A stretch of DNA of 20,824 nt, from assembly GCA_049999725.1 (NCBI GenBank), contig JBNGIS010030352.1, positions 1 through 20,824 of the forward strand, in the 5' to 3' direction. A program made the translations under genes and the position numbers. The stretch comes from Haplomitrium mnioides. Lineage: Eukaryota > Marchantiophyta > Haplomitriopsida > Calobryales. The notes under the pieces are model-generated. The model was not told the DNA's origin. It did not search any database and saw nothing but the letters and a program-made list of their open reading frames with translations. Shown one piece after another: positions 9,339 to 19,100 of the stretch; position 1 is the first letter of the stretch, and the number at the start of each line of letters is the position of its first letter.

Positions 9339-10680
9339 TTCTGCATCGAAGAGCAAAAGTTTTGTCGAATGATCTGCGAGCAATGTTTTCAAAGAGGTTT
9401 ATTCCTCAAGTTTCTTCATCGAAGAGAGAATGGTTTGCAGAGAGTTTTTGATGGCTCATCATAGACAAGGAGAAGATCGTCAAGCAGTTGTGAACATTAT
9501 GTAGTGTCAGGCAAGCCAATGGTGCTCGTTCTCTATGATTTTTGCTACTTGAGAAAGATCTCTAAGGCTGAAAATCTAGAGCTAGCTCTTTCGTCGACAC
9601 ATTTGTTTTCGTCAAAGCAAAGCGTGGACTTGATTTCTTGGATGCAGTCGTCAAAGTAAGCAGCGTCAAGGGCAGCTTCCGCCAAAGAGATGGGGGCTTC
9701 AATATTTCTGCATTGAAGAGCAGAAAATCGCGATTTAGGGATTTCTCTATCGAGCAATGAGGGCCTCAATTTTTGGCTGTGATTTCTTCAAGTAAACATC
9801 AAGTGCAAGAGCAGTTTGTCGTCGAGCTGCTCAACACCAGAAAATTATTGAGCAAAGGAGATTTGTGCACATAGCCTTGAAGAGCAAGCAGATTGGTTTC
9901 TTTGTTGGAGGATCAAGGCTGGGTGTCTTCGTCTGGAATTTAGAGATTTGGAGAGCATCCCCGGTGCTCGAAAATCGCAGATCACGAGCTGCAATTTGGG
10001 AAATTGAGTGCAGTGAGCAGTCGATGTTGCTCTAAAGTCGATCAAGTAGTGGAAGTCATTCTTTCGTGCAGCATCAGATCTTCAGAGGCAACAAATTTGC
10101 CAATGGAAATCGCTGAGCATGGATTTTGCGATTTCCTTGCTACTCGGATTTTTGTGGAAGGATTTCAAAGGAGGTCTTGCTCGAGCATCCAATTTGTTGC
10201 AAGAGATTGTTGAATGAGCAGCAAGCTTGGGAATTTGACTCTTGCAAGTCTTTCATCAAATATTAAGCTCTGTTTCAAAGGAATTCTCAAGCAGTACATC
10301 TTTGTTGCAGAAGATCGTAGAGAAATAGCATCGTTGTTGCTCAAATTTTTACGCAGACCTTCAGTAGCCACAATTCAGAAAACAAGTTGTCGCAATTTGT
10401 TGCCTTGAAGGAGCAAGTTGTACTTGTGAAAAAAAAAATATGCTATTGGATTTTGGAACAGGAAGAGAAATCTCTACCTCAAACATCATTTTCTCTTCCT
10501 TGTGGAGTTGGAATAGTGTTCTAGTTGCATTCCAGTGGATGGAGTTCCTGCAAATAATATTGTGTGGAGAAGTGTATTCATTTTGTGTTTGCACTGTCGT
10601 GGCCTAAAACAAGGATTCGACTGGTACATGTTGATGAAAAGGTCACATAGCTGATACAAGGTGGTGTCAGTCAATGACAT

Positions 10681-11320
10681 GAGGCGCTAGGGAAGAATTC
10701 GTGGAATTGGAGGTGGCAGTGGAGCAATTCCTCTCTCGTAAGTGTTAAAGTACCCCGAAAGCAGCAGATCAACTCCAATCAGCGAGTAAGAGTGGATCGC
10801 CTAAATCCGAGGAGTGGAATTGGGCCGTAGCAAGGAAGGAAGGGAGGTCAACAGAAGAAGGGCTTGCGGGATTACTTCGGAGTGGGAGAAGGGAGCTGTG
10901 GCAGCTAACGAATGGAAGCACCACTAAAATTTGAAGGAACCGGACTGGAGCATGCAAGCATCATCGAGGTGCAGGAATCGTGGCCCGAACAGGGAGGAAC
11001 GGAGTGCTCACCAAAGGCAATCAGCCGAGAAGAAGAAGGAAAGGCGACCTCGGAAGTGAGGAAGGATCGAGGACCGGAGGGGAAGGACCAGAGACGCGGG
11101 ACGAAGATCAAAGATCGACAATAGTGGAAGAGACCGCAGGTAAGGGGAATGCTACAGCGCAAGCTTTCAAATGCTGCACGCCCGAAGCACAAATTGAGAG
11201 GAGGGACAATGACCTTCGTAAGCAGCGATGACGCCAAGGATCGAAGGACGCTTTGCTTCCTTAGACGTTGACGGGTTCTACTGGGGTTCGAAACAACTTC
11301 CTTCACAGTTCAGCGAGCTT
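10681..11320. other. purine-rich, GC-richer stretch without a recognised gene
   Basis: Base composition changes here. The plus strand becomes rich in GGA, GAAG and GGAAC words, unlike the AT-rich DNA to the left. Short hydrophilic frames exist (for example 10912-11124 and 10980-11231) but overlap each other and match no family I recognise. A consensus-like splice donor, CAG/GTAAGG, occurs at about 11137-11145, without a supported exon. Confidence 0.45.
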
Positions 11321-11515
11321 CTGCGGAAACGTGGCAGACTCGGAGGTGTTCGCGGGCTTCTACAGAAACATGGCATCCTCAGAGGTGTTTGGGAGATTCT
11401 ACGGAGACGTGGCATCTTTGGAGGTGTCCGAGAGATGCTGCGGAAACATGGCATCTTGAGAGGCGTCTGGGAGATGTTGCGAAAACGTGGCCAATTCAGA
11501 AGAGTCCATGGGATG
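11321..11515 (+). repeat. 39-bp minisatellite, 5 units, open as 13-aa repeats
   Basis: Units start at 11321, 11360, 11399, 11438 and 11477, exactly 39 bp apart; a typical one begins CTGCGGAAACATGGCATCTT. They lie inside an open frame at 11228-11527 (99 codons), where each unit reads as a basic 13-residue motif such as LRKHGILRGVWEM. The frame ends six bases before the 154-bp array. Whether it is translated is unknown; 39 being a multiple of three makes an open frame easy to keep. Confidence 0.9.
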
Positions 11516-11526
11516 TTTGGGATGTA

Positions 11527-12475
11527 GGTCAACGCGGCGGTCCACCTCCCATGTTGAAAACGACGTCGGACAACGCTATGCGGAACCAAGTCAACTATGG
11601 GCCCAAAGGTTCAGTGGTTTAATTCGGACTCTCTGTCTAAAGAATATTTCGGAATCTCCCGTGGTCAACTTTGGAACCCTAGGTCAGCGCAGTGATCCAC
11701 CTTCCCTGTTGAAAACAGCGTCGAACGGCGCTCTGCGGAAGAAGGTCAACCTCGGACTCAGGAGTCCGAGGGATTTTGTGGACTCTCTTGTCTGTTGGAT
11801 TCTTTGGGTCAGAGTCGCAGTCAACCACAGACGCAGGTCAGCGTGGCAGTCCACCATCCCTGTTGAAAGCGGTGTCAAACGGCGCATGCGGAACCAAGTC
11901 AACTGCGGGCCTAAAGGTTCCGCAATTTCCTTCGGACTCATTGACCAAGGAATATTCTAGAATCTCCCGTGGTCAACTTCGGAACCCCATGTCAGCGCGA
12001 CAGTCCACCTTCTCTATTGAAAGCGACGCTGGACGATGCCCTGCAGAAGAAAGTCAACCTCGAACTCAGGAGTTCGGGGGTTCTTCAGACTCATATGTCT
12101 GAGGAATCCTTCGGGTCAGAGCTAGGGTCAACTTCGGAAGTAGGTTAGCGCGGCGGTCCAACTTCCTGGTTGAAGACGGCGTCCAATGGCAGCCATAAAA
12201 GAAAAGTCAACCTCGGAACTCAGGGTCCAAGGGATCTTTCAGACTCACAAATCCGTTGGATTCTTCGGACTTGGGTCCGTGGTCAACTACGAATCAAGGT
12301 CAATGCGGTGGTCAAGCTTCGCGGGTGAAGACGGCGTTGGACGACGACTATAGAAGAAAAGTCAACAGCGGATTCTAGGTTCCACGGGATTTTTCAAACT
12401 CGAATCCGCGGGATTCTTTGGACTCAAATCCGTGGGATTCTTTGGACTTGAATCTGTGGGATTCTTTGGACCAGA
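11527..12475 (+). repeat. about 154-bp tandem array, 6 units with alternating types
   Basis: The phrase GGTCAGCGCGGCGGTCCACC, in variants, begins units at about 11527, 11682, 11836, 11990, 12143 and 12299 (spacings 153-156). Each unit continues with TGTTGAAAACGGCGTC, GAAGAAAGTCAACCTCGGA and a GGATTCTTCGGACTC stretch. Units 1 and 3 share a middle part with GCGGAACCAAGTCAAC and GAATATT, while 2, 4, 5 and 6 share another with TCAACCTCGGACTCAGG. The array is GC-rich for this window, and no coding frame persists. Confidence 0.88.
12374..12469 (+). repeat. 24-bp tandem repeat, 3 good units plus 1 decayed
   Basis: Units at 12398, 12422 and 12446 read ACTCRAATCYGYGGGATTCT plus TTGG. A worn copy occupies 12374-12397. 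The motif resembles the GGATTCTTCGGACTC part of the 154-bp unit, so it probably arose by amplification of that piece at the array end. Confidence 0.88.
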
Positions 12476-14044
12476 CTTCATAACCCTCGAAACTCATAAC
12501 TGTACTTAGAAAATTCTGCAAATAGTCGAGACAGGTGTCGCCACGTCCGGAGCTCAAGGCCAACGAGAATAATGACCTTTTCAAACGAGGTAGATACGCA
12601 AGGGCAGAAGCGCGAGGGGTATAGATGGACGGGCTGCAACATTGAACGGGTTTGTGTGCATGCAAATTAGAGAAGCGCAAGCGATCTCGGGACAAGAAGA
12701 CGCAACAAGGTAAGGAAGAAATGATCCTATTGAAGATTTACGTGAGGCAAGTGTACTTATGCAGGAGGCTAGCAGGGGTGGAGGTGGATTGGAGGGCGCC
12801 GAGAATCGCTGAGCGGGGAGCTTTAGAGGCTCAGACGATCCAGGTGAACTCATTCCTGCGGGTGGACTAGTAGTGGAGGTGAATTGATATGGGAAATTGA
12901 AGGGGATCCTATCTGTCTGGAATTCGAGAGAGGCTGCCAAGTCGGATCTTGGAGTCGTCTCAAGATCATCTGTGTAGGAGCATCAAACCCAAAAATGCTC
13001 GGAGTGTGATCTGGTTTAATCTTTCAAGTTGAGCCAAGAAGAGAGTGGCTGCGTTAGTGTCTACACACTACGGAGAAAATCTGTTCAAGGTTCAGAGGTG
13101 GAGTGTGTAGCCTACAGTCGAGAGGACTGTCTTCCAGAGGTGGAAGTTAAAGAAATCCTCTTCCGAGCTTGAGGAAGTAAATCTAAGGCTTCTCACAAGG
13201 GAAGTTAAAAAAACTATCTGGAAGAAAGGTGTATGCGTGGGAGATGGAAGGAAGATTGAGATTGTAAGTTGAGGAAGGGAGGAGTCTGCTGGGGAGATCA
13301 GTCCTTGTGGTTCTGTAAGGCATACGATTTTGGTGGAGTGCAATGCATGTGTGTTTGTATTTGTGTATGAGTATATTAGTTAGATTGAATTATGTTGTAT
13401 TGTATAAGAAACACTTAGGACTAGGAGCATACAAACATTCCATTTGTTTGAACCTTGGGATAGCCCTACGAAATGGGAATCAGATCCCTTGACATTGTTT
13501 TGTGATACTTGGGGTATTGCATTTTGCTCCCGATTTGTATACAAAGTGGTTGGGTCTAGATTTTGGACCCCTGAATTATACAGTAGATTACCACAAAAGT
13601 ACCTTGGTCCATGTGTATGTGTGTTTTGGCGTTGAGTGTGAATGAGCAGATTGGCTGCTGAAGTGATTGTTGAGGTGAGGAAAGGCTTGTAAGGCAAAGA
13701 GGGATTCCTTAAAACCTCAAAGTGATAACTAGCTAGGGGCCATCTCACAAAAGAACCTGTTTCCCCTGTTTTGTCCTCCCTTGTCTTCTAAGTGGCACTT
13801 GTGAAGGTTAAGGCCTGAAGGAGGGGAGTGACATATATTTTTTGTGCTAGAAGGAGGAAAAAAGGTTTGCAAAAACCTGAGACCAACCCGAGGCCAAGTT
13901 ATCACTTTGTGCACAAAGGACCCCAGAGTCGAATTGTGCAAGGGTGGAGAGTTATGAGGAACAGAGCCTTTGTTGTGAGTCTGTTGAGGAAGAGTGGAGA
14001 AAGGAATCAACTTGTTGGTGGAATTGTTCTTGCGTAGTGCTGGA
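12476..14044. other. leader side of the gag remnant, no gene recognised
   Basis: These 1.6 kb lie between the arrays and gag. The part near 14044 would be the untranslated leader of the retroelement. No tRNA-complementary primer site or 5' LTR copy of the sequence at 15060 could be found. A short GT-rich run occurs around 13340-13375. Minus-strand frames, such as 12581-12940 and 13729-14334, look like chance openings; the latter is antisense to gag. Confidence 0.5.
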
Positions 14045-15045
14045 ATGGCCAAATCGGTACCCCCTTCTAGATTGAGGGGCAGATTTAAATACAAGTCCTT
14101 CAAGGAGCATCTGAGGGATGACCTCGATGTTTGGCTGGATGATCTGGAGAATACAGCGGCAGCAAATGGAGAAAGCCATGTTAAAATCAGAATTCTGCCA
14201 GCGGCTCTGAAGGGAGAGGCACAACCTTGGTATAAGGATCTGCCAGATAATGTCAAGAGGGATTGAGGAGCTTTCAAGGTCGCATTCGTTAGGAAACTTA
14301 GAGGGATCGAGGAGAAATTAGAGGAGCTGATCAAAATAGGTCAGCTCACGATGAAGAAAAAAGAATCCGTGAGAAAATTCCTTTAGCAATTCAAAAAGGT
14401 GGCTCGGGAGTTGAATCTGCCAGCCTTTGATAGGATGCTAACGGCGTGGTTCTTGGCAGCCCTGCCTAGAGGAATAGGGACCTTGGTAAGGCAAACAGAT
14501 CCGCAGACTCTAGAGGACGCAGTCAATGCAGCTCGATCCCACGTCAAGGCTGCGATTACGAGCTCCCGAAGGAAAGCAAGAGCAAGGTATGAGTCTAAAG
14601 ACTCTTAAGACACTTTCGACAGCGGAGAGGAGACGGATGAAGGTTCTGCGTCCAATTCGGAGAGCGAAGGTGACTCGGACAGTAGCTGCTCAGAGGAGGA
14701 CCAGTCATCACGGAGGAAGAAAAAAAGGAAAGATAAGAAGAAGAAGAAACTAGCCAAGGAGCGAGAAGTGCATCATCACAATAGAGCTAGGAAAGGGAAA
14801 TCCAGAAGGAGTGAACCCAAACCTGAAACAAGCAAAAAGCAAGGGGGAGGGATCAGATTGATGAGCCAAACGCAAAAATGGAGACGATGAATATTCTCTT
14901 GGCAAGAATCAAACCAGAAGACCGTCCGCTACCCACTATGCAAGTCGGAGTGTGGTGCATAAGATGCAACAAGCATGGCCACTCTCCTCATGAATGCTTG
15001 GAAGAGAACAATGCAATACACTACGTGGGAGAGGAGGCACCGTAA
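14045..15045 (+). pseudogene. LTR-retrotransposon gag remnant with CCHC zinc knuckle
   Basis: Gag is the structural protein that packages retrotransposon RNA. From ATG at 14045 the frame shows the retrotransposon gag core: ALKGEAQPWYKDLPDNVKRD, then a segment with AFKVAFVRKL, then KESVRKFL, FKKVARELNLPAFD and ALPRGIGTLV. An acidic and lysine-rich linker follows. A zinc knuckle, CIRCNKHGHSPHEC (CX2CX4HX4C), is coded at 14956-14997. Breaks seen: TGA at 14264-14266, TAG at 14384-14386 and TAA at 14606-14608. A frameshift near the G run at 14843-14850 moves the zinc knuckle into another frame, which ends in TAA at 15043-15045. The style fits Ty3/Gypsy-type plant gag. It cannot encode an intact protein. 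No protease, reverse transcriptase or integrase follows. Confidence 0.88.
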
Positions 15046-15048
15046 TTC

Positions 15049-15059
15049 GTGAGGGAGGA
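15049..15059 (+). promoter_or_regulatory. polypurine tract of the LTR element
   Basis: GTGAGGGAGGA directly precedes TGTAATAG. In LTR retrotransposons a purine run abutting the TG of the 3' LTR primes plus-strand DNA synthesis. It lies 3 bases after the gag-frame stop. Confidence 0.6.
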
Positions 15060-15480
15060 TGTAATAGTACAAGCACAAGGTTGTGCTATTTATAAGAAAA
15101 TAGAGAGGGGTGAAGGAAGTGGTAGTGAGTCACTTTTAGGGTAACATTAGATTACTTGTCATTGAAGTCACTTTTGGTGAAGAGTCACTTTTAGGTTACT
15201 TGCATTTGAAGTTACTTTTGGTAGAGAGTCACCTTTAGGGCTAAAATGAGAAGTGACTTGTAAGTGAAGTAAGAGGGATGACACCCTCTTCTCTTGTATA
15301 AATAGAAGGGCTTCTTAGCCCCACTCCTCATTCTAGAGTTCCTCTCGAATCACTTGGGTTCTTTAGTTGCTTGGTAATTAGTGCTTAAGTAATTAGTACA
15401 AATTTATAGAAGTGAAAAAGCTTCTGTAAACCGGAAGTTATAACCGGTCAAAGTTACAAAAGGAAGCTGCATAAAAGTCA
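15060..15480 (+). mobile_element. probable 3' LTR (5' boundary clear, 3' end uncertain)
   Basis: The stretch begins TGTAATAGTAC right after the polypurine tract. It contains an inverted repeat (AGCACAA / TTGTGCT, 15072-15087), a cluster of AGTCACTTTTAGG-type repeats at about 15128-15240, a TATAAATAG box and a pyrimidine-rich start region after it. This is the order expected for U3, promoter and R. The CA-ended 3' border and a target-site duplication could not be placed, and no second copy exists in the window, so the end given is a guess. Confidence 0.5.
15297..15305 (+). promoter_or_regulatory. TATA box TATAAATAG of the LTR
   Basis: This is a perfect plant-type TATA box about 240 bases into the presumed LTR. 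Initiation would be expected about 30 bases on, near CCCCACTCCTCATTC at 15320-15334. Confidence 0.65.
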
Positions 15481-15966
15481 AAACAGAGAGTATCTACAAA
15501 TTAGAAAATATAAATATTATTATATGGGTAGAAAGTTTACTTAAGAAGCTTTCCACCAAGGTATAGTACAGGCGAATTGACTTAGTATTAATGATTTTAT
15601 AGAGATTCTTCTAGAATAGACTAAAGAGGAGAAAAGTCAAGAAAAGTCAATTTGTTCTTTGACTTATTCTTTGAGGGAATCTCGAAGTATCATCTTAGGA
15701 ATTGTTTGTAGGGACAAATACAAGGTAGAAAAGTCTTGGACCAATTGTTGAGATTCTTTGACAAGAGAAGCTCCAAATGAGAAGCTTCTTCTTGAAGAAG
15801 AAAACAAAAAGAGGAGATACTTAAGGAGCACTTAACAGCCGCTACTTTGAACCAGGAACGGCTACTGAGTTCCTGTTTCACTTGGCAATCGAATTTTGTT
15901 TTTCGAAGATTTTTCATTCAAAAACATCAAATTTAAGACTAAAATCATTTTTTCGAAAGAAAAATT
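15481..15966. other. unassigned AT-rich stretch before the gap
   Basis: No gene is recognised. The stretch may be the end of the LTR, or other element sequence. It contains several AAGCTTC and AAGTCAA words and two TTCnnGAA-type motifs. It ends in the 100-N gap. Confidence 0.4.
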
Positions 15967-16066
15967 NNNNNNNNNNNNNNNNNNNNNNNNNNNNNNNNNN
16001 NNNNNNNNNNNNNNNNNNNNNNNNNNNNNNNNNNNNNNNNNNNNNNNNNNNNNNNNNNNNNNNNNN
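15967..16066. other. assembly gap (100 N)
   Basis: Exactly 100 N, a conventional size for a gap of unknown length. It separates the retroelement region from the right satellite array, so their true distance is unknown. Confidence 0.97.
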
Positions 16067-16116
16067 TCTATTCGGATAAGGACTTTAAACCTGACTTGGA
16101 GCATCATAGCCAACAA

Positions 16117-16136
16117 AGTCTATGCAAGCATAGACT
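16117..16136. repeat. 20-bp perfect inverted repeat at the satellite border
   Basis: The arms AGTCTATGC and GCATAGACT are exact reverse complements separated by AA. It lies in the 79-bp non-satellite stretch between the gap and the first satellite unit. Function unknown. Confidence 0.8.
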
Positions 16137-16145
16137 CCAAACCAC

Positions 16146-19100
16146 GTTCTTTTATCACGATTGTATCAATGAACTTCAATGTTGCTCCATAAACTTTCAC
16201 CTTTATTGTACTATCATTTTTAACCACTCTTGCATACATTATAATTGTATCGCGGTTGTTTTGTGATCCTTGTTAGGTATTCTACAACTTTTGTTTTATA
16301 TGCTCAACGGTACTTGGTCAATTGTTCCATAAACTTTCACCCTTGTCTTATTATTGTTCTTTTTATCACGTTTGTATCATGAACTTCAATGTTGTTCCAT
16401 AAACTTTCACCTTTGTTGTACTATCATTTTTCACCACTCTTGCATACATTATAATTGCATCGCGTTTGTGTTGTGATCCTTATTAGGTATTCTACAACTT
16501 TTGTTTTATATCGGTCATTGGACAATTGTTCTATAAACTCTCACCCTTGTCCTATCATTGTTCTTTTTATCACGATTGTATCATGAACTTTAATGTTGTT
16601 CCATAAACTTTCACCTTTATTGTACCATCATTTTTCACCACTCTTGCATACATTATAATTGTATCGCGGTTGTTTTGTGATCCTTGTTAGGTATTCTACA
16701 ACTTTTGTTTTATATGTTCAGCAGTACTTGGTCAATTGTTCCATAAACTTTCACAATTGTCCTATCAATGTTTTTTTTATCACGTTTGTATCATGAACTT
16801 CAATGTTGTTCCATAAACTTTCACCTTTGTTGTACTATCATTTTTCACTACTCTTGCATACATTATAATTGTATCGCGTTTGTGTTGTGATACTTATTAG
16901 GTACTCTACAACTTTTGTTTTATATCTTCAACGATCCTTGGACAATTGTTCCATAAACTCTCACCCTTGTCCTATCATTGTTCTTTTTATCATGATTGTA
17001 TCATGAACTTCAATGTTGTNNNNNNNNNNNNNNNNNNNNNNNNNNNNNNNNNNNNNNNNNNNNNNNNNNNNNNNNNNNNNNNNNNNNNNNNNNNNNNNNN
17101 NNNNNNNNNNNNNNNNNNNCCTATCATTGTTCTTTTTATCATAATTGTATCATGAACTTCAATGTTGTTCCATAGACTTTTACTTTTTTGTACTATCATT
17201 GTTCACCACTCTTGCATATATTATAATTGTATCACATTTGTTTTGTGATCCTTGTTAGGTATTCTACAACTTTTGTTTTATATGTTCAACAATACTTGGT
17301 CAATTGTTCCATAAACTTTCACCCTTGTTCTATCATTGTTCTTTTTATCACGATTGTATCATGAACTTCAATGTTGTTCCATAAACTTTTACCTTTGTTG
17401 TACTATCATTTTTCACCACTCTTGCAGACATTATAATTGTATCGCGGTTGTTTTGTGATCCTTGTTAAGTATTCCACAACTTTTCTTTTATATGTTCAAT
17501 AGTCCTTGCTCAATTGTTCCATAAACTTTCACAATTGTGCAATCATTGTTCTTTTTATCACGAATGTATCATGAACTTCAATGTTGTTCCATAAACTTTC
17601 ACCTTTGTGGTACTATCATTATTCACCACTCTTGCATACATTATAATTATATCGCATTTGTTTTGTGATCTTTGTTAGATATTCTAAAACTTTTTTTTAT
17701 ATGTTCAACGGTCCTTGGTCAATTGTTCCATAAACTTTCACCCTTGTTCTATCATTGTTCTTTTCATCACGATTGTATCATGAACTTCAATGTTGTTCTA
17801 TAAACTTTCACCTTTATTGTACTATCATTTTTCACCACTCTTGCATATATTATAATTGTATCGCGGTTGTTTGTGATCCTTGTTACGTATTCTACAACTT
17901 TTGTTTTATATGTTCAACAATCCTTGGTCAATTGATCCATAAACTTTTACCCTTGTCCTATCATTGATCTTTTTATCACGATTGTATCATGAAATTCAAT
18001 TTTGTTCCATAAACTTTCACCTTTGCTGTCCTATGATTTTTCACCACTCCTGCATACATTATAATTGTATCACATTTGTTTTACGATCCTTGTTAGGTAT
18101 TCTACAACTTTTGTTTTATATGTTCAAAAGTCCTTGGTCAATTGTTCCATAAACTTTCACCATTGTCATATCATTGTTCTTTTATCACGATTATATCATA
18201 AACTTCAATGTTGCTCCATAAACCTTCACCTTTATGGTACTATCATTTTTCACCACTCTTGCATACATTCTAATTGTATTGCGGTTGTTTTGTGATCATT
18301 GTTAGGTATTCTACAACTTTTGTTTTATATGTTCAACAGTCCTTGGTCAATTGATCCATAAACTTTCACCCTTGTCCTATCATTGTTCTTTTTATCATGA
18401 TTGGATCATGAACTTCAATGTTGTTCCATAAACTTTCACCTTTGTTGTACTATCATTGTTCACCACTCTTGCATACATTATAATTGTATCGCGTTTGTTT
18501 TATAATCCTTCTAAGGTATTCTACAACTTTTGTATTATATATTCAACAGTCCTTGGTCAATTGTTCCATAAACTTTCACCCTTGTCCTATCATTGTTCTT
18601 CTTATCATGATTGTATCATGAACTTCAATGTTGTTCCAAAAACTTTCACCTTTGTTGAACTATCATTATTCACCACTCTCGCATACATTATAATTGTATC
18701 GCGGTTGTTTTGTGATCTTTGTTAGGTATTCTACAACTTTTGTTTTACATGTTTAACAGTCCTTGGTCAATTGTTCCATAAACTTTCACCCTTGTACTAT
18801 CATTGTTCTATTTATCATGATTGTATCATGAACTTCAATGTTGTTCCATAGACTTTTACCTTTGTTGTACTATCATTGTTCACCACTCTTGCATACATTA
18901 TAATTGTATCACATTTGTTTTGTGATCCTTGCTAGGTATTCTACAACTTTTGTTTTATATGTTCAACAAGACTTGGTCAATTGTTCCATAAACTTTCACC
19001 CTTGTCATATCATTGTTCTTTTTATCACGATTGTTTCATGAACTTCAATGTTGTTCCATAAACTTTTGCCTTTGTTGTACTATCATTTTTCACCACTCTT

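Larger units (their letters stand above)
8759..10680. other. non-coding stretch with scattered related motifs
   Basis: No gene or known element can be supported in this 1.9 kb. Both strands give only short frames. Similar phrases recur in degenerate form, such as GAGCATCCSYGGTRYCTCG, TTTTTGTGGAAG and CATCGAAGAGCAAAA. This suggests an old repeat family or transposon remnant that has drifted beyond recognition. A TATATAAG box is near the left edge. Confidence 0.5.

Noticed and set aside
10905-11306. 133-codon minus-strand frame
   Set aside because: It is the complement of a purine-rich stretch where stop codons are rare on that strand, and it has no recognisable features.
12581-12940. 119-codon minus-strand frame rich in Ser and Pro
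   Set aside because: No recognisable domain or codon pattern, and an overlapping frame is equally open. A chance opening is likely.
13060-13111. 9-bp inverted repeat CTACACACT / AGTGTGTAG with a 34-base loop
   Set aside because: Short arms and a long loop in ordinary sequence; expected by chance in a window of this size.
13729-14334. 201-codon open frame on the minus strand
   Set aside because: It lies mostly antisense to the recognisable gag sequence and has no family features, so it is a shadow frame.
16946-17199. Open frames running across the N gap
   Set aside because: They contain unknown residues from the gap and satellite sequence, so there is no support for coding.
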